A DNA stretch of 64,000 bases from Luzula sylvatica (GCA_946800325.1 OX326956.1:25921357-25985356), one strand, 5' to 3'; numbered from the stretch's first letter, positions 1 through 14,000 are shown. Notes: generated by a model not told the origin, from the sequence alone. A program made the numbers and translations.

Positions 1-153
1 CGTTGACCTCCCCTTCTCTTAAAAGTTTCTTTTTTTTCTTATTTTATTAGGGTATTACTTTTTACATATTCATGTAAAATATAAAAAACAACGTATTAAA
101 CTTGCTTTAATATATCAAAGAAGAAATGCTTCTTAATTTTTCAAAAAAAAAAA
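1..153 (+). mobile_element. LINE 3' end, MATE1 flank copy
   Basis: This is the 3' untranslated tail of an L1-type LINE ending in an A-run at 143-153. It is followed by GAAACTATTTACAT (154-167), the target-site duplication that also lies on the far side of the complete insertion in the inverted copy (36858-36871 and 38182-38195). The coding part lies left of the window. The tail holds two small hairpins: TTTTACAT/ATGTAAAA near 60-78, and AAGAAG/CTTCTT near 119-135. Confidence 0.8.
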
Positions 154-1444
154 GAAACTATTTACATTTCACAATCAAACTTTTAAAATTTTTTCTTATT
201 TAATTATTTTCTTTTAGTTCATTATATTGTTTTATTCTTCTCTCCCATATTTATTGTATTACTGTATTACGACATAAACAAATGAAGAAATATAATTGTT
301 GTTGTGAAATTATAAAAATTAGAAATAAAATTAGAAGCAACACTATGGAAATGAGGAGGAAATTATGCAGATTTTATTTCTTGAATTTGTATCTTTAGCA
401 TCACTACAAGTGAGATTTACATAGTATACAATATTCATCTATAAACATATACACATGTACACATATGTGTCATGACATGGAGTATACATTTGACACAAAC
501 ACACATATGAGTCATGTCATGAAGTATGCATTATACGCACACACACATAAACATACAATTATTATGTATGTTACATACAATTATTTCATACAAAATAAAC
601 ATAATAAATACATTCATATTTATAATACCGCTCGTTGAATGTATTTAATTTTGTACGCATAAAAAAATGTCTCGTTGATTTTGTATGCATAAAAAAATTA
701 CCTCGTTAAATACTTTGTCTGTAAATACCTAGGGGGTGGAAATATGGTGCAATGGGTACTTAGTCTCCCCTTTGAATGTCATTATTATGTATGTCTGAAG
801 AAACAACTTCCTTAAAAGTGTTGCAAAAGAAGTGAATGTGTAGTATAGAGTTTTTCTTTGATGTGTATATCATATACATGTGTCTGGTCAAAATTCTACT
901 AGATAAAAAAAAGAAAAAATTGAAGAGAAATAGAGTAAGTTCTTGTGCGCTACTTCTATTATATTTCATTTATATTGAATAAGTTAATACAAGCTAGAAA
1001 TATTTGCCCTAAAGTTTATAAAACACTACTCTAAATACCTCTATTTCACACTTATATTAACTAATTACATCAATATAACTTTTTAATTTTCCAGAATATT
1101 AAAATCCTGAAACCATCATTTACTCTGTAACTCCTGGACTTTGAGGAATTTGATTTTAAGTTACTTGAACACTGAAATCTTTTCCTCCTTTTAACCTAGG
1201 AATGCATACCCTAGCTAAAATTTAATAGGACAAATATTCTAGTGAAGAAAAAAATACAATAGTATTATGTTTCATACGCATCATAAGTTGTCTCATTAAA
1301 AACATTATCAGGAAAATTCATTGAAATAAAACTATAATCAGATGCCTAATAATTAAAATATTAAAAAATTGTCATACACTAAGTAATACGTGACTAACAT
1401 GTGATTGATGGATAGAACATGCATTTCATGTACACATGTTATAG

Positions 1445-1567
1445 GAGATGCAAATGGTACTGGCTGACAGAAATTATTGGCTTATGTAAATATCACATGT
1501 TATCATTTGAATTCCACTCGGTCTAACTCTAGGTTAGTTACTAATTGGTTTTCGGTCATTTATGCAA
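1445..1567 (+). pseudogene. relic of MATE exon 7
   Basis: After an AG acceptor, the bases follow intact MATE exon 7 (23283-23401) closely, including the stretch encoding G-W-Q-K-L and V-A-Y-V-N-I. A stop replaces the Trp codon (CTGACAG for CTGGCAG), the 3' part of the exon is deleted, and the reading runs into remnants of intron 7. It is therefore a non-functional leftover of an older MATE copy just upstream of the present gene. The same relic appears at 35458-35580 and at about 62831-62955. Confidence 0.75.
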
Positions 1568-2008
1568 ATCCGGATCCATATTTTTTGTCGGATATGACTC
1601 AATTCGGAACCGAACGGCTGGGATATTGAACAGATATAGATACGGTGTGGATATTATTAAATATGATACGGATCTTTCCCAAATATTAGAACGAATAACA
1701 ATATATCATAACATATATAATATATTTTAAGTACATATAAACATAGTTTGAGAAATAAACAATCTCAATTATTATAATTAAACGTGATTGAGACTATAAA
1801 TTTGTTAGAAATAATTAGTCTAGATCCATATCCAGATGCGGATACCGAATACGGAGCTGCCTATCGGATCCGAAAAATACTCGCATCCAGATCCAGTACC
1901 AAAACCCAATATAGAATCGGAACAAAAATACTCAGATCCGGATTTCGATATTTTTCGGATACGATTCGGTCCGAACCATTTACAAACCTACCAGCAGGCG
2001 TATTACCT
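1565..2008. repeat. GGATACG/TCCGAACC-rich repeat, probably non-autonomous hAT-like
   Basis: Dense in GGATACGG, GGATCCG and TCGGATACG words. It ends in a string whose reverse complement starts TAGGTTTGTAAATGG, resembling the TAGAGGTGTAAACGG start of the related repeat at 2581-2745. It sits directly before exon 1 of MATE1 and is copied with the flank. The left end is unclear and no target duplication was found, so the hAT assignment is only a guess. Confidence 0.4.
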
Positions 2009-2142
2009 ATACGGATCAGATCTATAGAAATAAAATATTCACTAATAGTATGTTGACATGGCTTTTAAATTGGGGGTATCTATCTTTCTTTGGTACAGCT
2101 TTTTGTCTTGATCACTATCCACAGAGAGAGAAAGAGAGAGAG

Positions 2143-5100
2143 ATGGCAGAGGAATGTGAAAAGTCCAATTCAAGGCTTTTATCTCCCCTTATTCCTGAAG
2201 AGGAAGAAAATAGTTTATCAAAGAGGATATGGACAGAGCCGAAGAAAATGTGGGTTGTGGCAAGTCCGGCCATCATAACCCGATTTGCAAACATGGGACT
2301 TCTGATCATCACACAGGCGTTTGTGGGCCACATCGGTTCTCTTGAGCTCGCCGCATATGCTCTCTCTTTGACTGTTATTTATCGATTCGCCATGAGTATA
2401 CTGGTAGGATTTACTTTGCTTCAAATGTTTACTATCATGCATTACAGATGTTTCAACTTAGGAAGCCCCTCTCTCTATATATATATATCGAGTACTCTGG
2501 ATATACGTTGAATAATGTAATAAGAGAGTAACTATTTTGCACTTAATCCGTTCATGTCAGCTTATTTTGTTCCTCACCTTTAGAGGTGTAAACGGTTTGG
2601 ATACGGTTCGGATAGTGGCCACATCAGATCCGTATTCATGTTATTTTTCGGATACGAATCAAGATACGAAACTATCCGAATCAGGATACGATTCAGATAT
2701 TAAGCAGATACATATACGGTTCAGTATTATAAATAACAAAAAAAAATTCCTATATTAAAACGAGCATTATGATAAATTACATATCAAATGACATAACAAA
2801 CACTACTACAAAAAGTCTCATTTGCTTCGAAAATCCTAGCGACTAAGTATATTTAGTCCCTGTATGTTGGTTATTAAGAGCACATTTTGCTTTGTCCCAA
2901 AACAGTTATATTTTTTGGGACAAAATTTTTGTTTTGGCACTACAGTTGTCACAAAAGAAGATTAAGATTTTAAGTCCGTACATTTTGTGACAAACAATAG
3001 TCTCAAAATATGTTACTTATAAAATGAAAAATAATTGGGACGAAAGTTGGCCGGTGATTGTTGTAAATTATATGGAATGTATTTGCGTGATATATATAAG
3101 GTCATACATTAATTTTATACTATTATAATTAATTTAGACAAATCTTAATTCAATTCAACAAAAAATAGTTTAGGGACCGGCGTAGTCCGTCTCTAAAATA
3201 AGCTTTTGGTCGCCATTGGTTTGGAGACAATATGTAGTCGTCAATATTTTGTCCTAACATCGTGAACCCAATAAATTAATTTAATACTAATCATAATTAA
3301 TTTGACAAATATTAATTTTTGGGTAGAAATTAATATATCATTTTAGTCTTCATTGGAACTAATATGTGATGAGAATGTTGGAGCGAATTTTCCCTCTAAT
3401 TATAGTAACATTACATTATATTATATTATATTATATTATATTATATTATATTATTCTTTAATATTTTATATAATATTATATTATATTATATGATATTATA
3501 TTATACCATATCATATTAAATGAAAGTATATTATATTACATTATATTATATTATACTTATATATATAAAGTTTGAACTAAAATATATGATATTATATGTA
3601 TCACATCAAAACCTAAATAAGGATGACATTAAAATTAGTTTTATAGAAGTGATCATGATATTGAAAATTATTAAAAATCATCAAATATTTCAATACTAAA
3701 TATTTACAAATTTCAACAAGTTCCTTACTACCAAATATTTACAAATAAGTCCCTAATTACAAATGGATCCCTTATTAACCAATATTTCAACAAGTGCCAA
3801 ATATTTACAAATAAGTCTCTTATTACCAAATATTTACAAATAAGTCCCATATTACTAAATATTTCAATACAAGTCCCGGAATTACTAAAACCTAGCGAAA
3901 CAATCCCTACAATCTAACCCTACCTTACCCTCATCAAGAATTTCCCTTGCAGGATTTCAGCATCCTTCCAAGGGCCTTTGGCAGACCTCGCACAGTCACC
4001 TTCACAGCAAAACAATATATAAGTAAAGGCATAACTTATTTATATTCATTTTGAATCATGTGTATGGTTTAATTATGAGAAGGAATGAATGATACCATGC
4101 ATCGATGATTTCCAGCAACTTGTTTTGGTACTTTTTGCCCGAAACCTCGATAATTAAGAGAAAACATATATAAGTAAAGTCATAACTCGAAAATCAAAAA
4201 ATAGTATCAATATTTTTGAGATTTTGCAGGGGTAAATATGAAAAAATCCCCAATAACTATTAAATAAACAAGTTGCAAGTATTAGTTATGATATAATACA
4301 ATACAATTAGTTATGATATAATACAATACAAGTTGCAAGTATTTACCATTAAAAAATTAAAATATTGTATTTACCCAATATTGAAGACCAAGATAGCCAG
4401 CAGAGAAGTGAGGGGTCGTTAGTATTGGGAGAAGAAAATGAGCTCGATTTCTGTTGATGGGAAATTTACACAATTACCCCTCTGAAAAATTAAAATGTCG
4501 TAGTGAGGGGTCGTTAGTACATAAAAAAGAGAATTGAATTAAAATCTAAATTGAATAAAAAAAAATTGAACCTGAGAAGCGACATGGTGAAGAGTTTTTG
4601 CCTTTATAAATTTCTGGCAATTGAACCACCGATACAAAATTACGTACCCCAAATTCGAAATTCAGCGCAGCGGATGAAGGCTCTGCAATAAATGATCGAG
4701 AACTGCTTGAAGTCCGACAAAATTCACATGCATTCCAAACGAAATGAGCAAACCTGTACAAACACAACTCGAAGCAAATCGGACAATATCCCTTTAATAT
4801 TCGTTATAATTATTAATTAATGTATACCTTAATTCTCGTCTTAAAAGCTGTGTTCTTCAGAAATTGTGTTGTATGTGCTCGCAATTAATGAGGGAGCTCT
4901 GGAAAAATGCTGAAAATAGTTACAATTAAAAAATTAACATTTGATCAACTTAAAACCAAACAGTAGCGTATAATTATTAGTTAATGTATTTACCTTAATT
5001 CTCCAAGAAGAGCCTTAATCGAAAAGCCATATCGATAGTATTGACAAAAATAAGAAATTTTTTCTGAATAAGTTCGAGCTTCAATAATGCGAGCACATAT

Positions 5101-7970
5101 AATTGCTTGTCTTTCATACTACACGATATCTATAAATTAACAAATAATTAATATGAACTCGAATAAATCAATTTAAACCGTATTTTTCAGAAAACACAAA
5201 AGAAGACCCTCAATTTTTCAGAAAACACAAAAGGATAAAAAAATAAGAACCTAGAAGTAGCAGACATTAAGACACTGACAGCTTCGAGGAATATGCGGCG
5301 TTAAAGCCTTCAAATCATTCTCATATCCATACGATAACAACAAATCGGCCTTCAAATTAAATAAAAATTAGCAATTTAGCAAAATAACAGGGACTAAAGT
5401 GAATAAAAACACAATTACCTCGTCAAGTATCAATACAGAGAGATAATCTTTGATTGAAGAGGCTTTCAAAATTCCTTTCGAGATGCAGGTGGATATACAA
5501 GCTGGAGTTGTTATCAATAAGTCAGATAAAACCGCCATATTCCTGGTGCGACTTTCCCAGCTCCACCGCCTCGTAGGGTTAGGGCCAGGGTTAGTAAAGA
5601 GGGAAAGTCAGCACCGATGACAGAAGCGGCGATGTCGTGCGTCTTCTCGCCCTATCTCACTCTTTCTCGCTGGTTTGAAAGCTTCTCTGTCGTCATCTCA
5701 CTCTCAGTCGCCATACGTCCAGATCGCTAGGGTTTTGGTTGAGAGGACAAAAAGGGTTTTTAACTTTTTATATTTTGTTGAGAGGAAAAGTTAGTTTCTC
5801 AGAACATGCTTTTTTATTTTTCCCAAGTATTTAATTTTTGTTCTCTGTGTATAAAAAATAAGGAGGGAAAGTTCCCTCCACTATTTTAGCAAGTACATAA
5901 TGAAAAAATTTAGAGGCAAAATTTCCCTCTTAATATTTATCACATATATTAGTTTATTTAAAAACAAAAATATATATATATTTCCAACTCTAACTAAAAT
6001 TGTGATATTTAAATTTCCTCCAAAATATTTTGTTAGTTTAACAATGAAAATATAATTTAGAGAGAAAATTATCTCGAATATTTTGTTAATTATAATCACA
6101 TATATATTAGTTCACATGAGAACTAAAAATAAATATTGATTTCTAACTCCAAAAACTAATATTTGTCAAAATTAATTACAATATTATAAAAAAAAGTATC
6201 AATTTAAATAACATATTTTTGTTATGGCATCGTAGTTCACCGATTCACTATTTTAAAATATTACTAGTTACACACTATGTTTGCGCGGATACTTCAAAAA
6301 ACGGACCGTACCCGTATCGGATCACATCTCAACTCAATACAATGCAACATATTATAATATAATATAACATAAAATATATAATAGTATAATACAATATCAT
6401 GTCATATGATACAACGTAATTCAATATAACATATTATAATATAATGTAATTAAATTAAATTAAATAAAGTAAAATACAATATGATATGATTTAGTGTAAT
6501 ATAATGAAATACAACACAACTCCCATTTTCTCTAAATTATTATATAATAAAGATTATTAAATATGATATAGTATAATATGATATGATATAATATAACACG
6601 ACACAATAAAATACAACACTATATTATATGATATGATATATATTATTATATTATAAATATAATATGATATAATTTAGTATAATATAATGAAATACAATAC
6701 AACACAATACAATACAATATTATGTGAAATGATAGCATAATACATTAGAGAGAAAGAGAGAGAATTTTTCTATAGATGAAATCATCTTTATTTGCATGAC
6801 ATTGAATATCAATTGGGATATATGTGATAATATTTACAAATATGATATCTAATATCTGATTTCGAATACGAATACGATATCCGATTTTTAATACCGATAT
6901 TTAATACGAAACAAATATTTTATAAGATGAAGAACATATTTGTGTTCGATAAATTAATATTTTTTATTTTTATTAATTTTTAAAAAAATTAGCATGATTT
7001 TTTATAAATAAAAGAAGGAGCATTTATGCGTGTGACCCAATATAGAATACAAATTCAAAAATTAACCCCTTTCTAAAAATATTCCAAAAACAATCCCTTT
7101 TTGATAATATTCCATAACAATCCATAATTGGTTTTAAAATCCCGTATGTTAAAATTCAGAATTTACATATGATATATTTCCCTAAATTTACATATGATGA
7201 ATATATTATTAATTGGACTTAATATATTTATTATTTAATATTTTGTAATTTGTATGTATTATATATTATATGATTAATGTAAATATGTTAGCCGTTGTTA
7301 TCAAATATTGATAGGATATGACTTGAATTTTGAAATATGCGTACAACATATAGAGTAATGATTACACGTCATTCGTGAATTAACATTATAAGTACTAATA
7401 TGTAATGTGTCATTAACTTTATACAATACAATGCAATACGATACGATAATAAATGATGTGATATATTAATATTTTTTACTGGTTGATATTATTTATGACA
7501 TGATTCATCACGAAATGAATTTTAAAATTCGAATTTTTTACATTAGATTTAATTTAAATTATGTAGATAGGCTTAGAATTAGTTTTTACAACGTTTCGAC
7601 TTTTCTTTCATCGAAATCTAAAATTTAATAAAATAACTGAAATATCATAGGGATTATTCGTAAATTAACTTTATAAATAATAACATATCATTTGTAGTGG
7701 GAAAATATATTTATGTATAAATAATTAAGTTTTGCATTAATATCTATATATTTATGTAGTGGGAAAATATATTTATTAATTAAAAGTAGTAAATTTATCA
7801 CATATCACTAATAAGTACATATACTCCAACAAACCATAATATAAAATAAACTCCAATATTTAGTCTTTCAATTATTTTATGAGAAATTTTATTTCTGATT
7901 ATGCCATGCTAATATTATTTCACTTATCCCGCCAAAATTTGGAACCAAAACATTGAAAAAACCCTAACTC

Positions 7971-8028
<58 letters not shown>

Positions 8029-11000
8029 CGTCTCTCTGACTCTCTAACAATTTTAATGGACATGGCTCACATGGACCAGCAGGTACTAACATCCCACGGA
8101 TCATGTGAGCCGAGTCTATCCACGTTTTTTATCCATCTCATACCATTACCCACCGCTCCTCTCTCTCTCCCCCCATTCTCCTCATTCGCGTGAGCAGAGA
8201 GAAAAAAAAACCCTGCGGGCGAAACCCTAGCGAAACCCTAGCTGGGAAAATTCCGGAGAGATGATGGCGAAACTGGGACGACACGTATGGACCCGTCAAA
8301 AACTGTGTTCGACGCTCGTAGGAGAGATGACGGCGTTTCGAGTTCCTCCAGTGGTCTTTTTGTCGGCCGAAACCTAGGGTTTCGGTTTTGGTGGCGACAA
8401 GTGTTTCGCAACAGAAGCTGATGCATACGAGAGTCACAGTAAGGGTTCCGGATCGTACGAAGTGCAAAGAAACTGTTACAGGTGCGTTTTTTTGGTTTTG
8501 GTCTGATATTTATCTTGATTTTATTGATTTTTTGGTTATTTTCTGTTTGATTTAATTGATTCTTTATGATACAGATAGGGGCTGTTTCTTCTTTCTGGTC
8601 AGGGTTTCGATTCGACAGACGATGTTGCTTTCTTCTTTTCTCGGTTTGCCTTCTTCTCGGTACTGGTTCTTCGTTCAATTGCTCCAGTGAGTTTTGTTTT
8701 GGTGCTTTTCGGTTTAGTGTTTTCATTTAAAAATTCAGTTTGGTTTCTAATTTAAAAAAAATTGATTCACTTCAATTATTTAATTAATTCAACAGGGACT
8801 TTTTTGTAATTTTGAATATTACAACAGGGGCTTTTTTGTAATTTTTAATATTACAAGGGTGTTTTGCAAATTTTGCAGGTTGTTATAGCAGCTGATTCGA
8901 CACGTTAGGGTCATCTGCATACTAGGTTCGAGGAAAGTTTTTACAAATTCTGGTTCGTTTCTAATTTTAAAAAGACAAATCGATTTGCTTTAATTATTTA
9001 ATTATTTCATGAAGTATCAACATGGTTTTTTTTGTAATTTTGAATATTACAAGGGTGTTTTTGCAAATTTTGCAGGTCGTGATAGCAGCTGGCTGCCTGG
9101 CTCGACACGTTATGGTCTTCCGCATACAGCCCAGCCCATACACTCGAGGAAATTTTTTACAAATTCGGGTTCGCTTCTATTTTTCAAAAAAAAAATCGAT
9201 TTGCTTTAATTATTTAATGAATTCATGAAGTATCAACAGGGGCTTTTTCGTAATTTTGAATATTACAAGGGTGCTTTTGCAAATTTTGCAGGTCGTGATA
9301 GCAGCTGCGGATATAGGAAAAAGAAGGCGATTTATTGAAGCTTTGGCTATGTATTTAGGATGCCCAATTGAAACTGACCCAGTAAATAAGTCATTATTAT
9401 TATTTATTTTATTATATATAAATAGTTAAATATGTGTTTATTTGTTGTTTAGGTTTTTTTATAATTTGTTCATTTGAATTCGAGAAATTATACTAAACTC
9501 TACAACATTAAATAAAAAATGGAATACCGCAAAAGACAAAAAAATAAAAAAAAGTTACAAACTCGAGAACACCCGTGCAACTCCCGCGCAATCTCGTGGG
9601 CAAGAAGCTAGTTTATCTTAATATTCATTTTAATCTATTTACAGGGAATCTTAAGAGAGGACTTGCGATCTGATTCGTGTACATCTCGGCTGCATATTTT
9701 GGCTTCGTCAAGTTCGTCAAGTTATGAGTGTCATAACATTTCAGAGTTTGAGTGGCTTGCGATCTTAAGAGAGGACGAGACACTTTTTCTATATTCGGTA
9801 ATTACAAATATTATATTGATTAATTAATAATAAACAAATAATAATCGAAATGTTGTGTTTTTTAGGTTTATAATGGAAGGATAATTGGATATTTAGAGGA
9901 TCTTACTGGTTCGATTTCGGATATTCGAGATGAAGTTTAGGGTTTAGGATCATGATGCAAGATGATAATTTAATATTATTTTTTATTTTGTTTTATGAAG
10001 ACGTTACATGTATGTTAGTTTTGTAGTACTCGAGTTAGTGTCGTTAACATTTAATGATAATCTGTATCTGGAGATATTTTTGTTTTATTTAAATGGCAAA
10101 AATTTTATTTTCATATTTTATTAATTAATATTATAATATATGTTGTTTTAAGGGACTAAAGAGTCTCGTCACAGTAGTACAATATTCAAGAATTAAATTT
10201 AGTCACAGAAAGAACCATTCAGACACCAATATCATTCACAAAAAAGTATATTCAAGTACTAACATTTGTCACATTAATATTATATTTGGACACAACAGAT
10301 AGTTACAGAAACAACATAACAAGGACAAAATTTAGCTACATATAATATATCTTTAGAATCAAACATTTGTACCATAAAGTGAACATTCAGAAACAAAATC
10401 TAGTCACAGAACAACAATAATTGGGAACCACATTTAGTCTCATAAAGAACATTTTCCACGACCATAACTCAACACTGAAAGTTCATCTTTAGGGACTACC
10501 CCAGAAAACGGGGGAAAAAATTGGAAATTAATTTTGTCCCAAGAAAGGTGTCTTATAGGGACTAAATGCAAAAAAACTTTTGTCACCCTGATTTGCTGCG
10601 TCGGGCCTGTTATGACAAAGTCATAACGACTAAATATAGTCCCTAAAGATCTACAGCGACTCCAGACGGGCTTTTAGGGACTAAACACGTTTGTCCCTAA
10701 TTGCATTTTTTGTAGTAGTGAAAATATGTTGACGAAAGAAATGTTGGAAATTCACCCGTCCCCGGGCCCGCGCAGCGGATTTGAAGGTCCGGTCCGGTTC
10801 CCAAAATCCAAGATCACGCCATGACTTCGAGGGTACGATGCAATAGAAGGATTGACGATTACCAGCGTGAAATTGATCACGCACGACGGGTTGATCGCTC
10901 GCATCCTTTCCTTCTCCGGTGTCACGCTGGTGACTTGCCCGTGCGTCCCATACCACACGTCTCCCACCGTCTTGACACGCCTCCGATTGTCTTTCGTGCG

Positions 11001-14000
11001 TCCCACGTCCACACTCTTCCACAGCCAACAGTTTTGCTCCTTCGGTTTGATCACAATCGGAGAGCCACAAGTGTCGCTCCACTACTTGTATCCACCGTGA
11101 GTCGGAGTTCGTCGGTCGCGGATGCAACTGTCTAGACGAAGCACCGGCGAACTTGCTTGATTAGATCAATTCTCACTCTTCGGTTGTCTTTCTTCACACT
11201 CTTTCACTCTCATGAAAGATGTATCTTTATATTTCTGGATTATTCTGAATAATACCATAGATTGATCTGAATGATCTGGTCTGGAGAGAGAGAGAGAGAA
11301 ACATCGTATTTATATCATATAGGATAAAGATGGGCCAAAAGGCATGTATATCCAATATACACCTTTTCACACAGAAAACTGCAGACACCCTTTGAGTATT
11401 CTGTTGAAACGAAAATATTAAATCGTCCCAACCGACTTTGAACATTCACGAAAGTTGTAGATAATCTTATTATATTTCCAACCCAATTGGATCTGGCCCA
11501 ATTGGAGTTCGGATGGGAAAGTTACGGACGTTTTACTAACTGTATGTCAAACAGTCGCACCCTTTCGGTATTCCATTAAAACGACACTGATACTTCGCTC
11601 AAATGAAAAATATTTCTATATGAAAGTTATAGTTAATCTTATTATCTATCTAACCGAATCTGAAGCATTCAAATTGGATATGCCAGTTTTATCAAACTGT
11701 TTCTTATGCCTACGGATGCGTACGTTCGTTTATCCTTGTGTATACTTTTACGGTTGATCCGAAACTGTATTTCTTTCAGTCTCCCACTCAATTTCAGATC
11801 TACCTAAAAGGTACTCATGCATATCCAATATGCACGATTTTAGAGAATATAGCTCGCGTATTAAAATACCAAGCCATACACATCTTATGTGCCAATTTTA
11901 TAATCAAGCCCGACTTAGTACGACTCGTTATGTGACCTTGTAGGTTCGGTTAACGATGGCAGTAGGCTGTTTCCAAAGCACTACAATCCCATGAGCGGGA
12001 TCTAGTCACTCCATCATGGCTACCCATGTTAACACGAAAAATGATTGTGATCATTGTGCCTATCTCGAATAGCGGTTATTAGTTCTCTTGTTAGCGATAT
12101 CCGTTAATCATAAGGCATGGTGGTAGTCATCCTTATAATTTGATTAACTATACTTATTCCTCGATTCCGAACTGATTTAACAATTTCATTCGATATTAAC
12201 CATTAATATCATTGACCGTGGCACGGTTTTCGTTAATCAATTCATCGAGTGGCCTAAGAGATATCTCTTCCTTTCGAAATAAACAATTCCTATCTTGGAG
12301 ACTCATATTGAATTCCGTGTTTCGGACAATACCCAATGATGACCGTTTTGGCTCCCTGTTACGGTGAGCGTAAGGTCATATCAAAGTGTTGTGTTACGCA
12401 CGTAACGCAATCGATGGTCCCCTCAAGTATGAAGAATATAATACCCTACTCGTCGCGAGTCCATCCATAATGACTAAACCATGTCATGGTCTCGCGGCTT
12501 CGGTCATATCCAATATATGTCACCTAGCATATATCTACGTTCCCGATTCGACAAACACCTTTGTCCTGTGATTAGCAAAACACAATCATCTCCTCGGCTA
12601 ACGTACTAGTGTACGCGTTCAGTCTATTCCCTTGTAATAGAAATACTTATCTCTTAAGCAAACTGACCCGCGACTAGGGATGTTTAGAAATGAAATTTTA
12701 GGTGTGACGGTTTTGCAGCACATAATCCTCAATTATGCTGACGTCTATACAAGCTCAAATCAGGGTTCGTGTAATCAAATTACACAACCCGCACACAGTT
12801 GTCATATAAGGTGAATGCATAAAAATTTAAGTAAACAAAATTTTTAAAAGGGATGCATTCATATGGATTAAGTATTTGGGTGATGCAACGTTTACCTATG
12901 GGTATCTCCATACCCACAACCTGCGAGGACTATCGTATTAGATAACTAAACTCTACTCTCTTCTTCCTCCTCTAAGTATCTCATACCCATAGTCATCGCA
13001 TGACAGTCACGCGCGACTAGAGAGAGCGGTTTTGTAAACGGGTCCGCACGTTCCCGCTAGTGTTAATCTTCATCAGGTTTGGAACATTTCCAATACCTAC
13101 GATCACATCTTTTCATAAAATTTTATGGATCAAATGAAATTTTCAGAGTATTGGCTAGAAGTGGTTTTGACCTCGGGATTTTTGGCTTGTACTATTGCGT
13201 ATCACGCAATACACAACCATAACTCCGATAACTCGTGACTACTCGAGTTTGGTCATGTTTCCTTGATCCATACCGCTTCCTTTTGCGATTAATAACCACA
13301 ATATACTCGCCTTCGTAAATAGAACCATAAACTATTGGTCATGTGGAACCTTTCCACATGACCGTGTTTTCGTTTAAGCAAAACATGTACACACTTTGTG
13401 ATCGAAAGTCGTGCTACATATTTGGACGTGCCATATTTGGAAACTGTTGTTGTTATAACTCTTTATAACTAACACGTCCTCCACACCATTATAGATAAAA
13501 CAAAATCCTGAATTCTTTCGCAAAGTATTCAAGGATAAACTTCACCGCTATCAATACAAATCCCGATGGTTTAAATATACATAACCATTATGTATATATA
13601 TGTATAACCATTATACATTCACAAGAGTTAGTCTCATATAATCGCATTACATTCAAACTCGTGTGATTCCCTTGGATTTTATTGACGATGAATTAGACGC
13701 TCTATGTGTATGACGTATAGTCACATACATATCATGACAGATATAATAGATCCTCACATCAAATGTAAAGCATCATATTATTATTTTTTTCGCGCTATTT
13801 GATGTCTCACATCGAGCCGTAGAAAATTTCTGTCATTCGACATTTCGATTTAACTCCTCCAAGGAGTTATATGTTGAAAACCATTTTCAACAATATGTCG
13901 ATATATGTGTGATAATATAGAACGAGGAACTTCTCAGATCTATCATATAGATCTTCACGCTTAATTCATAAGCGGTCTCGTCTAAATCCTTTGTCGTTAC

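Larger units (their letters stand above)
154..2142. other. 5' flank of MATE1
   Basis: AT-rich upstream region of MATE1, repeated inverted at 34883-36871 and directly at about 61642-63596. It contains a short array of imperfect ACACATATGTGTCATGACATGG-like units around 430-560, a relic MATE exon 7 at 1445-1567, and a GGATACG/TCCGAA-rich repeat at about 1565-2008. No other gene is visible. A promoter must lie here if MATE1 is expressed, but I could not single out a TATA box with confidence. Confidence 0.6.
8040..9940 (+). pseudogene. captured multi-exon gene fragment of unknown identity
   Basis: A plus-strand segment with a GC-richer leader containing AAACCCTAG words, followed by exon-like blocks: about 9291-9383 (reads [14 protein letters not shown]), 9645-9797 (open frame rich in Ser) and 9866-9940 ([15 protein letters not shown], ending in TAG). 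Borders have AG and GT in place for the last two. I do not recognise the family. No long open frame joins the blocks, so I treat it as a fragment inside the CACTA element rather than an active gene. Confidence 0.45.
2801..10720. mobile_element. CACTA (En/Spm-type) DNA transposon, non-autonomous, carrying captured gene pieces
   Basis: A 7920-bp element. The left end is CACTACTACAAAAAG and the right end is the inverted TTTTTGTAGTAGTG, a terminal repeat of about 14 bp starting CACTA. The flanks are the 3-bp duplication AAA (2798-2800 and 10721-10723). Subterminal GGGACTAAA and TTTAGTCCC words recur at both ends. The inverted copy of this locus (34221-34232) has the uninterrupted empty site, which proves both ends. 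I see no transposase domain. Inside are a DEAD-box helicase fragment (4994-5560, minus), a second spliced gene fragment (to 9940, plus) and AT-rich satellites, so it looks like a gene-capturing (Pack-type) element. It lies in intron 1 of MATE1. Confidence 0.9.

Noticed and set aside
3411..7500. Tandem AT words as a CRISPR-like or centromeric array
   Set aside because: No regular repeat-spacer structure; simple AT minisatellites within a transposon in a plant genome.
10681..11135. Overlapping open frames on both strands within each LTR (also near 17463-17983, 33813-34258, 41820-42334)
   Set aside because: They occur in every LTR copy, overlap each other on opposite strands and match no protein family. 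They follow from the higher GC of the LTR.
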